Positions 1 through 13,031 of a DNA stretch of 64,000 nt are shown in pieces. Within the stretch, counting starts at the first letter, position 1; each line of letters starts with the position of its first letter. The notes below the pieces were generated by a model. It was given only the letters and a program-made list of their open reading frames with translations. It was not told the DNA's origin and did not search any database. The DNA is from Escallonia rubra (taxonomy: Eukaryota; Streptophyta; Magnoliopsida; Escalloniales; Escalloniaceae): the NCBI GenBank assembly GCA_033065855.1, contig JAVXUO010001766.1, positions 124,001-188,000 of the forward strand, in the 5' to 3' direction. The position numbers were made by a program, and so were the translations under genes.

Positions 1-1280
1 ACTTGGGTGGACTTGCTATCGAATGAGTAAATTACAAGAGCTAAACATGAATATTGCATGTGGGCAGAATTTATTAATGATTGTGCATTTATTTTATTTT
101 AGAATTTGAAAATGGCATTTGGTAACAATGAAGAACAAAGAAAACAGGGTGCTTATGTTGAAAAAAGTCCAAAGGGAAGAATGTTGCAATTATATGGTAA
201 CATTCTCTCAGCTTCTCTGGCGGTTGACAGATTTTTGTCTTCAGCTTTTGATTTAGTTTGTAAACAGAAGAATAAATAACATTTCTCAGACTATTTTTTT
301 CCCAGCTTCTTAAACGAGTTGTCCGATTGGACTTGCTTTTGAAAATTCCAATTTGGAACTTTGATTTTGTTTTGAGATTCTCATTCCAACTTTTGTTAGA
401 AGCCCAACCAATTAATATTTTTTGTTCTATCACCATTTGAATCGCTCGTCGGTTGCCACTACGCTGCAACATGACTGCCACAACATTGTCGCCACCACTA
501 GCTATTTTCACGTCTTCATTCATCAGAGTATTTTAAACAACACTACTATATCAACACTTCATAATGATACCCATCGTTACGACCTTACATACTATCACCA
601 CCATTTTCATAATTGCTACCGAGGCCTTAATCACCATACACCACCACTACCGACTTAGCCATCAAGCATTACCACTCACAACCACCTGACATCACCACCA
701 CTCAAAAACATCATTTAATGTCATACAACAATAACCACTTCCATTAAACCCAACACCACAACTATTCCAAGCCCATCATCCCCCTATTGAGTTGAAACCG
801 TCAATCTCCCGTTCCAATTGATTCAAAATTGGTTTGTAGGTATGTGGAGTTGTAGAATTCCAAATTCAATCAATTGAGATTTGGATTATGGGTCCATGTA
901 ACTACTTGGTGGAGTGTCTTTTAGTAGTTGGTTGTGACGGGTGGTGGTTAGTGGCTTGGGTGGTGGTGATATTGCGGGATGCTGATGTTGGTCGGTCACA
1001 TAAGAGACTACAGTGCATTTGACAAAACGTAAAATGCTTTCTTAAAAGGTAAAAAAAAAAAAATGAATTTGACAAAACTGGTATAACTTATATTCAAGAG
1101 TTTTTTCCTTAAAAAAAGAAAAAGCACAACTAGTTTTTATTTTAAAAAAAAAACCAAAAGGTTGTCTAATCGGCCTCATTTTCAGAAAAAAAAAAGAGGA
1201 TATTAATTTGGATTTTTCTTCTATCTACAAAATTAAAAAATGAAACTCCTTTATATTCAATTCAAATTCAAACAAGCAAA
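1..1280. other. Upstream intergenic DNA, no gene seen
   Basis: This is AT-rich DNA with a CA-rich patch (about 430-780) made of short CCACCA-like repeats. Open frames here are short and low in complexity, and no domain is recognisable. It lies directly upstream of the SAS10/UTP3 gene and may include distal promoter sequence, but I see no specific element before the TATA box at 1286. Confidence 0.5.
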
Positions 1281-1285
1281 AAGAG

Positions 1286-1317
1286 TATAAAAAGGAGTAT
1301 AAACCCTAAAACCCTAA
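1286..1317 (+). promoter_or_regulatory. TATA box and double telo-box of the SAS10/UTP3 gene
   Basis: A TATAAAAAG box lies at 1286-1294. It is followed at 1301-1317 by two overlapping telo-box units (AAACCCTAAAACCCTAA). Telo-boxes close to the start site are a known hallmark of plant promoters of ribosomal-protein and ribosome-biogenesis genes, which fits the downstream product. The TATA position predicts transcription starting near 1315-1325 and a leader of about 270 nt. Confidence 0.7.
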
Positions 1318-1380
1318 GAAGCACAGCAGCTTACAGATTTCACTCTCCACGCTCTTCCCTACCAATTCACACTACCCTGA

Positions 1381-1512
1381 ATGACTGATTTTCTATCTTG
1401 CAAACGAGCACTGAAACCAGCTTTCGTGTGGGGGTGCCTGTCACGCTAAAACATGAATTCGATAACGTCCTCTTCCGCTCTATCGTCTATTGCGCTTTCT
1501 TTCCTCGCTTAA
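1381..1512 (+). other. Two short upstream ORFs in the leader
   Basis: Two ATG-initiated frames precede the main start. One runs 1381-1449 (22 codons plus stop) and one 1453-1512 (19 codons plus stop). Both end before the main ATG at 1590. If transcription starts near 1320 both lie in the mRNA leader and could lower translation. No conservation can be judged from this window. Confidence 0.35.
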
Positions 1513-1542
1513 GTTAAAGTCCCTTCTTTCGATTTCAAATTT

Positions 1543-1566
1543 CACACACACACACACACACACACA
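1543..1566. repeat. (CA)12 microsatellite
   Basis: A pure CA dinucleotide run in the leader of the SAS10/UTP3 gene, 24 bp before the start codon. Confidence 0.95.
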
Positions 1567-1589
1567 TATTCTCTGTAATTGGTTGAGCA

Positions 1590-4500
1590 ATGGGTAAGGG
1601 GGGAAAAGCTCGTAAGTTCACCAACAAGAGCTCCAAGAAGAGACCCCATGTTCAGAAGCAAAACGATGACGATTCGATGGACGACGAAATTGACGCCTGT
1701 ATATTCTTGTCCCAATAATTTGTGCCTCTTACAATTTCCCAGTAGCGTCGCCTTTATCCGCAGTCGACACAATCATATGCTACTCCCCAAGCGTATCTTT
1801 TAGAGTCTAATTTAGTTCCTGTTTACTGCGGTTGTGTTCATGGGAGTTCTTTTTACAGGAACTTGCGATATTCTGATTATGTATTTTTCTTGGTTGTAGT
1901 TCACAAGCAGAGGGATGTCATACCACTGGACATAAATGACGATGTGGGCGAATCGGATGAAGACAATGAGCAGCCCGTGTTTGATTTTGAGGTTCTAATT
2001 TTACATGCCTTTCACTTTTCTCCAGATGTCATCCTTTGTCCCTATAAAAGAGACTCGCTTTGTAGTTGTGCAGCAAACAATTCATTACTGGTTTGAGATC
2101 CTTCCTTAAAAATGTCTACAATTTCATAGATTTTGACTTCCGATTTTACCCCTTTAACCTTTTATTTTTATTTTCTGGTGCGTGTTCTTTTTTCTTGTTC
2201 AATCAAAGGGTGAGTATGGAATAGAATGTCGTTTTACTGTAATTACTTGAAAATACATCTTTATTTTAGGTAATCAAAGGGCCTCTCTGTTAAGTTGTCA
2301 GAGTGAGTAATTTTGTAATATAGCAGGAAGCTTACTTAGAAAATTTTCCATATTGATTTAGTTATTAGTTTCTTGCTGGTGTTGTGCATAGAATGACGAT
2401 GATGAAGACGACCAAAATGATAAAGATGACACTGACGATGACCGGCTTGCTGCAAAAAGTAAGATTTTTAAGCTCCACTTGTTGGACTGCATTGTTTGCA
2501 TATTTTGGAGTGTCCTTGGAAGTTGCTATGAATACGTTGGGGTGTTTCACACGATTTTCATAAGGTAGGCCGGCAGGGTAACTTCTATTTGAAGTTCTCG
2601 TTTATGTTCAGTTTTGCTTGTTGCCATGCGACAATTCTGCTAGAAATTTGAGGCTTCCGGTTTAGAAATATATTTAGGAGTGAGGATAACGATAACGTCA
2701 CCAAAATTTCTTATCAGCACTCAAGATTGGCTATTCCCATTTTTTGGGAGCACACTAGGAAGAACTTTTCCAAGAGGTTTGTTGCAATGCCAGCAGATGG
2801 ACAACTGAACAATTTTTGGTGATTTTCGTGCTTGGCTATGCTTTTTGGTCTCTTCACTTTTGGAACTATTGACTTATTTTTAAGGACAAGTGCGTACATG
2901 TTTCCTTGTTAATATTAATATTTCTGGCAACTTCAGGGTGACAAGTTCACTGGGCCTTTGCTTCTCTCTCTCTCTCTCTGTGTTTTTTCTTTGCAGGTCT
3001 CTAGGGAAGTAGGGACACTGGGTGATATACTTTTTATTTGTAAGAAGTTGAACACAATCTAATTGATTTATGGATTTTGTATTCTAGTTGCAAAGACACA
3101 AAAGCATTTACGGGCTAAGAGTGGTGGTGTTGAAGACGAGATGCATGATGATGCTGAAAACGATGAAGATAAAAGGACTGTTTGGGGAAGAAGGAAGGGC
3201 GAGTATTATGGTGCACCTAATGTTGATTTTGAGGTAATAATCTGGAGTACATTGGAATAGTTATATATCTTGTTGAAAAACTATATCGCATTGTCAGATG
3301 TACAGTCTTTACACATACATTTGCAATACGTGGAGACAATAAAATTAATTATCTCTTTGGATGTTGTGTATCATAATAATTTAAAGATACAATCGAGCGA
3401 CGAGGAGCTCCTTGAGGAGGAGGCAGAAGTGTTGAGATTGCAGAAAGAACAAGCAAAACTTTATTCCATGGAGGACTATGGTCTGGAGGACGAGAGTCAA
3501 GAGGAGAGTGATGAGGAGCCGACACTTGAGGTGAGGGATTGGCATCCTAATACTATTTATTATAAAAAATATTTGGTTTTTTGTTCAACTTTGATCCTGA
3601 AGAATGAAAATTGTCAGTAAATTTTCACAAGCACCATAATCAAACTATCCCCTATGCAGGAAATTGTTAAAGGGAAAGCCACTTTGAAAGCCCCAACAGT
3701 CAAAGAACCTCTGGATGATGCTGGTACAGCGTTTGAGGAGGTCAAGAAAGATTTGAATGCTTTGTCAAAGGAAGAGCAAATGGATGTCGTGTTTAGGTGA
3801 GCCCTATTTCTAGACCTGGCAAACGGGTAACCCGGCCGGGTACGGGTAAAATCCGACCGGATACGGATAAAATCGGGTCGGGTAATTTTTACCCGATTTT
3901 TCACGGGTAGGGATTTTTGGAATCCGTACCCTAACCTGACAGGGCGGGTATTACCCGCGGGTAAATTATTAAATTTTAATAATTTTCTATTATTAGATAT
4001 TCATGCCATTTTTTTGAGTTTTTTCTCTTTTTTATTCATACAATAAACACTTTATGATTTTATCTCTCGGTTGGATGATGATCTCAATTCTCAAATCAAC
4101 CCAATCATCTCAATTCCAACTTCCAAGCCTCCAAAGACAATAAGCAAACAACTTAACACAATTACCAGAAAATAACCTACAAAAATAATTCCTAAGTCTA
4201 AAGTAGTTAAACACTAAATACATACAAAAAATTAACACAAACAATAGAAGCAGATCTGAAAAAATGTTACAAGCAGATCGGGAAAAAAAATTATCAAGCG
4301 TTACAAAGCTATCGATCAAGGAGATCACGATCGGAGACCACTTCGGTCTTCAGTACTATATCTCTTTCCTGATCGGAGACGGCGGTGACGAAGATGTAAC
4401 GGCGGAGCCATGGTAGATCCGTGCAGATCTGGTCGGAGACATTGAAGGCAGCTCCATCGATGGCGGCGGAGCCATGTAACGGCGGAGCCATGGCAGATCC

Positions 4501-4644
4501 ATCGATGGCGGATCTGGCACCGGAGCGTCAGAAGGACGATGGATGTCGTCGGGTTGATAAAGTAGCAGGCCATCGATGGATCTAACTGTGGGCGAGGAAG
4601 AGGACGTCGTGAGATCGAGCGATGCCGATCGAGACTCGAGACTC

Positions 4645-4699
<55 letters not shown>

Positions 4700-7600
4700 A
4701 GAGAGTAGGGAGGACGGCGCCGGATGAGAGAAAGAGAAACTGAGAAAGCACAAGTGAAATGAAAACCCTAGAGGTCCTATCACTTATATAGTAAAAAAAA
4801 TCCGGGTAACCCGGGTAAACCGTATCCGACCCGAACTTACCCGAATATTACGGATCGGTTCGGGTACGGATCTATTTTCCGCGGGTAATAAATATAGGTA
4901 CCCTTACCCGGGATTTTCCCCCGGGTACGGGTAGATTTTTGCCAGGTCTACCTATTTCGCAAACGTGCCTAATTAGTTTTATGTTGTAGGTGAAATCACG
5001 AATCGGTCATTTTCTTTTTTCCCGATACTGTCTTTCAAAGGGTGAATTGTATCATGTAATGGGTGTAAAGCTTGTTGAGGAGCCAAATTTGGAAAATGCC
5101 ATCCCAAGATGAAAACATTGGGAACCTAATACTTAGAGGTGCAAGATACTCTTTCACAATGCCCTGGAGTTAAGTTACCCTTCCGGTACGGACATGGGGA
5201 ATCCAATTGTTATATTAGAATGGAAAGTGAGAAACTATTTAAGCGCAGTAGCATGAGTAACTAGGACTCTCTTAAGTAGCCAAAAAGCTTCGCCACGTAA
5301 TTAGTGACTCTCTTAAGGTAGCCAAGTGCGTCGTCATCTAATTATTGACTATCTTAAGCAGCCAGGTTTACCACTAATTCTGTACCATTCGGAGAAACCA
5401 AAGCCAAGGGAACGGCTTGGCAGAATCAGCGGGAAGGAATATCCTGTTGAGCTTGACGAAATTACTTCAAAAGGTGTAAGTGGAAGTGGAAATTGGCAAT
5501 GGCAAAAGTAAAGTACCAGTGCATTTGACGTTATTTTACTTATTATGTGTCAGAAGCAAAATATTGCCCCACCTTTCGGACCCAATACTGGCCTCGTCGG
5601 GCCAATCGAGCGGAAGACATTCTAGTTCGGAGATTCACAGTACATTAGTCTGGGCTAGGAATATGTCTTTGAAAAATCTATTATCTTCGTAAGCCCTGAT
5701 AACTGCTTAAAATCTACTATATTGTTGGTTATATTAGAAACACTTTTTTGTTAGATGTTCTAATTTGTGCCACTTTCAACGGGAAAAGATTGCAAAAGAA
5801 TGTATCCACTGTGATTAGTCGCGGTTTCAAACTGGATTGGACCCGTTAAAGTGGAATTTAGGCGGAAGGATGTCCTTTGGTCAGGGGAATTCCCTACTAA
5901 TATTCAAAGGCGATCGTGAAACAATGCAGAGCAGGGGAATCTCGAATATATTTTTGAAGCGACAAAGGAGAAACATCTTTAGTGTCATATGTATATCCAT
6001 GGGTTGGTGTTGGGTATAAGGATCATTAGCTAAGGGGCTCAACTGTGCTGGTTTACATATTAAGTCTGAAAGAATGAGCATGTTGGTCAAGGAAATAGAA
6101 GGTGATAATACCCAGCAAGTCTAAAAGTAAACAGCTGTAAACGCTCGAGTGAGCAAAGATTTTTAACTTCTGAACTATGTGCTACCTAGTGCCCTTGATG
6201 GCACCGGTGTGCTCTTCTCAAATTGACATATATGTGTTAGCTTCTAGCAAAGGCGTTAAGGTGAAAACATTGCGCTGCATTTGATTTGCAGTGCTAGCAT
6301 AGTTCCAGAAAATGTGACGGGAGAAATACCGGCATCAAAGGAGGAGAGCTTTCAATTGTAAAGTGGAGATGATAGGTTCTAGCTATTGCCACTATGATAG
6401 GTAAAAGCCCCAGTTGGAGTTGAGGAAGGCGATAACAAAATGCTGATTTTGTATGGCCCTACAAAAAGGATACATGTCCAATATCACCCCAATCCCCAAG
6501 ATCTTTTGCAGTTTCTTGCATGTTGGTTGTACCAGTGTAAGATGTCAAACAGCTCCCTTTCTGTTCTCTCTCTCTCCCCAGAAAGCTCTATTAGGGAACC
6601 AATAGTTGTTTGCTTTCCACAATTGCTAGGCATGATTTTGTAATCACTAGCCGTGATGCACAAGCATCTCCTGAATATGGAAGTTTCCTTGTTCAAGATT
6701 TGACACAACGGACCACTTTTCAGATTTTCACAAGACTGCAATTTGATTTCATCGTTTTGCTCTAACTGCCATCCAATATGTTTACCCTACAGTTCTGCTC
6801 CAGAATTAGTTGGCCTGCTCTCAGAGCTGAACGATGCAGTTGAAGAGCTTGAAAACAAAGTTAATCCCCTTCTAAGCAAGGTAAGTTATTGTTTGCTCAT
6901 TTTCATTTATCGCTTTTGGATTACTTGGAAGGACTTGGACTGAAGATGGGCTGATTTGCACATGTAATCCAGAAACATTTCATCTTTATTTTTGGGGGAT
7001 TCAGTAGTTTGTATGGTGTTCGTCTTAATATATCTGATTTTAATGAACGACTTAAATTTTCCATGTTTTGGAATAGTTATAATTAGAAGAACGAAATGAT
7101 TTTTGTTTAACGGAAATTGCTCTCACATTCAAATATAAATATTTTTGGATAATAATAGAACGGGTTACTGCCTTTTTTGACACACGTCATTGATGGTATC
7201 ATGACTTTTGGTCATTTCAGCTCTGGGCTGGATCATTCATTGGTTTACATTTTTTATTGATATCAGCATGGTTTTTATTTCCTTAATTTCTGAAGTTAGG
7301 AGAAGGGCATGGTGCAATCAAAGGGCGGATGCATTATATGGAGCTGAAACGATTGGTTCTGCTGTCCTACTGTCAATCTATTACCTTTTATCTTCTTCTA
7401 AAGTCTGAAGGACAGCCAGTTCGTGATCATCCAGTCATTGCCCGCCTTGTGGAGATTAAGAACTTATTGGACAAGGTTGTTATTTCTATTCAGTCGTCAA
7501 CAAATTAACCTTAGTAGAATTTGCTTTCTCTGAGCAGTTTGTTTTTTCTGAGTAGTTATGATAGATTGGGTCTTAATTTCTTTCTTTCAAATTTTCATAG

Positions 7601-10600
7601 TCACTTTGTCATAAGAAAGGCAGTACTTTATGCTAGGTTGTATTGGTGTGTGTGTTTGTTTTTTCTCTTTCCCATAATATTTATTGGTCATTGTGGCACT
7701 GTCTCGGCTACAAAAATTTCTCTGTTTAACATATCTATCGCAGTCTGTGGTCAGGGCATTTCATTGTTTGGCTTGTTGGTAGGCCTCTCATATAGCTTCA
7801 AGGGTCGAAAAGTGTAATATGCTGGGAAATTTGTGATGTTCAATTATCTAATTAGCATGTAGAAGGAACTTCGTGACATTTTGGTGCCCAAGTATTCAAC
7901 GGGTCCATGCAATTACAGGCATACTACCTATGAAATTATTCGACTGAGTACTTTTTACGAGCAGTTCTGTTTGTTTCGATGGGAACTCTTATGATACTTG
8001 CATGGAAAGATGTGTTAGATGACTACACAGTTCTTTGCAGGAGTTATTGAACAAATCAACTACAAGTTTCATAAGTTGGTTAAAATTGTCATAAATCTGT
8101 ATAGCGATCACTCTGGTGGGCAGTGGTGAGGGTATATTGAAGCTTTCGTCGAGCAGTTTTTATTTTCAAGTTAGGTAATACTAAGATCGGTCTCTTAAAT
8201 GACGCACACTTGACAGGGATTTTAGATTTTAATTGTTTAGGTGGAAAGCCCGGAGGGTGGCTTCTCTGTGACTTTTGGTGCGTTAAGGATAGTGTGTTAT
8301 TGGAGATCATTTTTGAAAATTGGTTGTTAGTTCTTTTTTTGTATAGTATTTTATTTTGTTAGCCTTGACATTACTGTATAATCCTTGCATAGGTTCTCTG
8401 TGCATGTTACGCCTGTTCGATGCCTTTTGTGGATTTTGCTTATGTGTACATATATATGTGCATATGCAGGCTTTTCCCCTTTTGAGTCAAATCAGACTTT
8501 TCCTTTATTTATTTGTTCATGAGATACAGACGTGCTTTAAGATGTTCCTGGAAAATTATTTTACTTCAAGATTGTGCCTTTCTGGTGCATGCTCATGTGG
8601 CAGATGAAAGAACTTGATGGAAATCTTCCATTTGAGCTCGAGGAAATTTTGAACAAGCGGCAGGATGTCGAAACAGTGGTGAATGCTGTGACAAAGGATG
8701 CAGCATTTGGAGCTAATTCTTTCACCGACAGCAAGCCTCCCTTGGTCTTGCCTGCAATACAAGAAGCAGTTAGTACCTTGGACTCTGCCAGTTACTTTTT
8801 CTTGGAAATGATCTCTCTCTCCCCCCCCCTCCCTCTCTCCCTCCCCCCCTTCCTCCCTCTATCCGTCTCTCTATCTCTCGTCCCCCCAAGCAGAGTTTCA
8901 TAGATGAGAGAAAAGCTAATTTTGTTTCTATACTGTAGCCTCGGGAAGCAGCTAAGTTGCTGGACGTAATCCCTTCAAAGGATAATGAGAATGCTGGAGG
9001 GAAACGCAAGCGTCAGGTACATAATTTATGCATTCAGGTTCTGATCTCTCATTCAAATTTTTTACGTCGTACAACTCATTAATCCCGTCCATCACTTGTG
9101 ACATTTGTTTAGGATGATTTGTTTAGGCCTCTACTTTTCCAACAATCAGCACCTCCATCATCACTTTTACTGCTATTGCCACTATTACTGCTGCCCCTGT
9201 CTGTTACCCTATTATTCATCCCTCGACCCCGACTTCAACTCCATCCTTTTCTTGTTAAGCCCCAGGAACTGACATTATATTTTTGAAAAAATGTGGTAGG
9301 TTGATCAAGTTGGTATAAATAGCATGGAAATGTTAAAAGTTAGAGCCGCCCTTGAAGAAAAATTGAAGCAGAAAGGTGTCTTTACTTCAATCGCTCCAAA
9401 GCATGATGGGGCTAAAAAGAATCTGCAGCCAGTTAATGGGTATGCTCTGCTTTAGGTACTCTTAATTTTTCGCCTGTATTGTCATGAGATTAACTTCCGC
9501 ACTTTGTAATAACTGGGCAGACAACTAGAGACGCTTGATGATTTTGATGATGAAGCTGTAGAACTAGAAGGGGCCCATGGTGGAATGAGTAATGGTCATG
9601 CAAATTCAGTGCGTTCAAGGAAATTGTCCCATCTCGTAACTCCGCAGCTGAATAAGCCCAAGGTATGACTCTTGTGCACTCAACTGGTGTTCATATGTGG
9701 TACACATTAAATTATATTTTTGCGCTTACTCAATGATTTTGGTGCTCGAAATTGACCCTAGAAGTTGTCTGTTTCCCAGTTTACGAAGTTTTTCTTTGTG
9801 CAACTTATTTGAATATTAAATTTTCCTGCATACTTGCTTGGGTTCCAAATAGCTGTAGATTAGAGGTTTGGTTTGAGCTGCTGGAACAGTATCTCTTATG
9901 GTCGGGAGTGAAAATCTGTTTATCTAAGTTATATTCATTCATTTAAAATGGTACGGAGGTTTTTGAAGTTTGCCGGTTGTTAAAGAGTTTTGAAACTCAA
10001 GTGTGCTGCTCAACTTCAGGAAATTATTATTATAATGTTTGGTCTTCACTCCTGTTCAAATTGAAGAGGCATTGAAGTTTTTGCAGATATTGGAATCTCA
10101 AACCTTTTATTCACCCGCTTGTCAATAAGCTGCTTTATCATGTAGAGGCATTCAAGTTTAAGACAAACCATTGTCTCCCACTTTTTCTTGTTTCTTCCAC
10201 AACTCCATCGACGTGCATTCTATATGTTCCTGTTGGAAAATGTCTTTATTTGGTAATGGAGATAATGATTGCTTGTTGATGCTCAAGTGTCACACTTTTG
10301 CCGATTGTTGCAAGTGATTCCACTGTTTTTTGGCAGGTTACATCTGGCGACGATGATTTACCAAAACGGGATGATATTGGGGAGAGGCGAAGGAAGCATG
10401 AACTACGGGTTCTGACTGGAGCTGGAATCAATTCCGATGGAGATGTTGAAGATGATCCTGGCACTGTTGATGGTGATGGAGTTGCTGACATGGAGGGGGA
10501 GAGCGAGAATGAATCAGATCTGGACTTCTACAAACAAGTGGAACAACAGCATGCTGCAAAGCGTGCTGCTAAATCAGAAATGTACTCGAGGTGTGTATCC

Positions 10601-11348
10601 ATTTTGTTTCTGTGCATGTTCATTAGAAGATAGGGAGGGCTCAGTTGCCTAATCAGAATGTACTCTGGTTCTGCAGAACCCCAGCACCCCCATCTTTGCC
10701 TGACGCTCTGGCAGATGGTAAACGCCAGATAAGTTATCAGGTAAGGACACCCTACACTATATTGGTGGATTACTTGTTCTATGCTTGGTTAGCCTTCTTG
10801 TTGTTTCCATTTTTGTGCTTTTTGTACAATTTTGAAATTCTATTTTTCAAACCACTATTCACCATCTCATTACAAATATATTTTCAACCCTTCTTGGAAT
10901 TCACCCCACCCATTTAACAAAAATATTAGTTTGAATATGACATCCGGACAATATTGATGACATTCAAGCAAGTTCGTACCTACTTTGGTCTTCTCAGCCA
11001 TGGCATCCTAGTGTTTAGTACTACTGCACTATATTTTGCTGTGTATCCAATGCAGATGGAGAAGAATAGAGGTTTAACTCGTGCACGAAAGAAGCTGACA
11101 AAAAATCCAAGAAAAAAGTACAAGGTACATGATAGAATCACTTTGGGGGGGGTTTATGCTTGTCATTTTTTTCACTTCTGCTTGTTAGACTGACTCCCTC
11201 CCTCTCTCCCTTAAAGTTGAAACATGCGAAGGCAGTGGTCCGACGGAAGGGGCAGGTGCGAGATGTGAAGAAGCCAAGTGGTCCTTATGGTGGGGAAACC
11301 TCGGGTATCAATGCCGGAATCAGCCGAAGCATCAGATTCAAGAGTTAA
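1590..11348 (+). CDS. SAS10 (THAL-like): SAS10/UTP3 family nucleolar protein (16 coding exons, 668 aa)
   Basis: Component of the small-subunit processome (U3 snoRNP) for 18S rRNA maturation, acting in the nucleolus; plant THALLO is the likely counterpart. Exons: 1590-1698, 1900-1991, 2392-2458, 3088-3233, 3387-3530, 3660-3796, 6793-6880, 7296-7475, 8604-8768, 8939-9016, 9300-9439, 9521-9662, 10337-10590, 10677-10740, 11056-11124, 11217-11348. Every junction is GT-AG and phases match, with no internal stop. The N-terminus begins MGKGGKARK; acidic stretches follow (about residues 68-90 and 139-186). The Sas10/Utp3 domain (about 235-321) contains [17 protein letters not shown] and [16 protein letters not shown]. 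The basic Sas10 C-terminal domain (about 590-668) has [18 protein letters not shown] and ends [15 protein letters not shown]. Length is close to the Arabidopsis protein. Introns are long; intron 6 (3.0 kb) holds a hAT element and an rRNA relic. The gene looks intact. Confidence 0.93.
3811..4950. mobile_element. Non-autonomous hAT element in intron 6
   Basis: The ends are inverted repeats (TAGACCTGGCAAA at 3811; TTTGCCAGGTCTA ending at 4950). They are flanked by a perfect 8-bp target duplication, CCTATTTC, at 3803-3810 and 4951-4958. An 8-bp duplication with TAG..TGGCAA termini is diagnostic of the hAT superfamily. Subterminal regions are dense in CGGGTA/TACCCG motifs. The interior (1.14 kb) has no transposase, only a GA run and GC-rich DNA, so it must be mobilised in trans. 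It begins 14 bp after the exon 6 splice donor region. Confidence 0.92.
4650..4696. repeat. (GA)n microsatellite
   Basis: A GA dinucleotide run inside the intronic hAT element. Open frames crossing it are artefacts of the repeat. Confidence 0.95.
5251..5665 (+). pseudogene. Decayed nuclear 26S rRNA fragment in intron 6
   Basis: This stretch resembles part of the 3' half of plant 26S rRNA. Recognisable landmarks in order are GACTCTCTTAAGGTAGCC (about 5304-5322), CCAAGGGAACGGCTTGGCAG, AATCAGCGGGAAGG, CCTGTTGAGCTTGAC, GACGTTATTTTACTTATT and GCGGAAGACATT. The first part is repeated about three times in tandem with a unit near 41 bp (5251-5360), whereas genuine rRNA has one. There are many substitutions and small deletions, so it is a relic rather than a functional gene. 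It lies in the sense direction of the host intron, 300 bp after the hAT element. Confidence 0.82.
8812..8888. repeat. Pyrimidine-rich low-complexity tract in intron 9
   Basis: About 75 bp of almost pure C and T, just after the exon 9 donor site (8769). It is intronic and probably unstable in length. Confidence 0.85.
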
Positions 11349-12056
11349 TGACTGTTGCTGCAGAACCATACACTCGTACTCTCCGGTTGGAGATCACGTG
11401 ATGCGGATTTCTGTGAGACTTAGGTCCAAAGTTTTGATCTTATGATATTTTTTATGAAGTAACTATATCGTGTAATGTTGTTTATCCCCTCGGATGAAAA
11501 AATCAGAAGCAGCTAGGTTGCAGCATGTGAGTAGATTGGGCCAAGGCGGGGGCTAGCTCCGGCCCAGATAGTTCTTGGGCTTAGGGTCTTGAGTAATTTA
11601 ATAATCACATTTCTTTATAAGTGTTCTTCTGTATATTCTGTTATAAAGGGTAAATTGCATTTAGAAAATTCACAATGCATGCCTCCATACTACATAAGCT
11701 GGACTGGTAAGCACATTAAACAAGGGTTTTTGACCTATATATCATGATTTAATATTCTTTCCGTCCTAAAAAACTTGTACATAGTTGACTTGAACAAACT
11801 ATAAGGACTTGGTAAAAAGATTTGGCTTTTACAATTATGTCTTCAGTATCAAGCATGCCTTTACCATCCTCGCATTTTAAAATCCGATGATTTACAAATT
11901 ATGGAATTGCTTCTTTAGTGTATGAGTGATTTTGTAAAAGCTAGTATTTTATGTGGCGTTACATTTGAAAATTTGATCCCAGATAATATGGCGGTGTACT
12001 TGGTACAAACTAATGAGAGATTTTTTTTACGGAAGAAGTTAGCTAAACTTATGGAA
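11349..12056. other. 3' UTR of SAS10/UTP3 and short intergenic DNA
   Basis: The first 150-200 bp after the stop codon are probably 3' UTR. A segment near 11755-11800 looks like the end of an old MITE (TTCTTTCCGTCCTAAAAAAC), but no matching second end was found. No gene is seen. Confidence 0.4.
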
Positions 12057-13031
12057 ATGAAAAAGTCATTTTTTTTAACCAAAATTTTTTCCTCGTGTGA
12101 GAGAGGCGATAAAAGTGACAACCCTGTTTTTGCCTAAACACGCTCTCTCTCATTCCGTCTTCGTCACCACCGCTGGTTTTTTTGGCGACTGGTGATGTGG
12201 TAGATTAGATTGATGTTTAGTTAGGTCCCCATCTGGGATTTGGGTGGATATGGTGAGATGGACGGCCGTCATTGTTTGACGGTTTGCAATCGGGCATGTG
12301 GTTAATCCATGGCTTTTAGGCGTGGGAGATCGGTTCGAGTTGATGAAGGGTTAAGTTGTCGGGATCCTTGGGGTGCTCCATGATTGGGTAGTGGTGGGCT
12401 TCGAGTGGAGGGTAATCTTGTTGTCGTTGTGTGTGTGACTTGCTGCCTTGGGTTAGAGAGAGGCTAGTTAGTCTAGGTCAAGGTATTTCTTCTTCTAGGG
12501 TTTATGTTTTCCCCTCCCCCTTTGCCTAAGAAAGGTTGTTGGTCGCGGATTTGGTTTGGTTTGGCAGCTGTTTGGGTCAAGATGGTGAGGGGTCACGGTG
12601 GTCGTGAGGGACGTTCTCTAGTTGCTCATGACTCCAGATTAAAGGTAAATCTTTTTCCGATTGAAGGTAGTTGTGATGGGCCAAGGTTTGTTGATGGCAA
12701 GGGTTGTTGATTCTGATGGTGGTCGCTGGCATCTCGCTTGGTGGTTGTGATGGGCAAGGTGATTCCGATGATGGCTGGTCGGTGATGGTTGTTTGCATCT
12801 TGGTGGTTGGTTGGTGATTCCAATGTGGTTTTGTTTTGGTGTCCTCTGGGGATAGGTAGTAGCGTGATGGCCGGAGAATGTGATGTTTTGGGTGCCGTAA
12901 TGGATGCACGACGATCGAGGCAGGTTGTATTCGACGGGGTACGGGTCCGGAGTTTGGACTAGTCTCTGACGGGTTGCTGGTGTCTTTTAATTAATTGGTT
13001 TTCTTAGTCTTTATCTTGTTTAGTTAATAGA

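Noticed and set aside
4325..4783. 152-codon minus-strand frame with Ser-Leu runs
   Set aside because: Created by the GA microsatellite within the hAT element.
5326..5511. 61-codon frame over the rRNA relic
   Set aside because: The underlying DNA matches 26S rRNA, not a protein gene.
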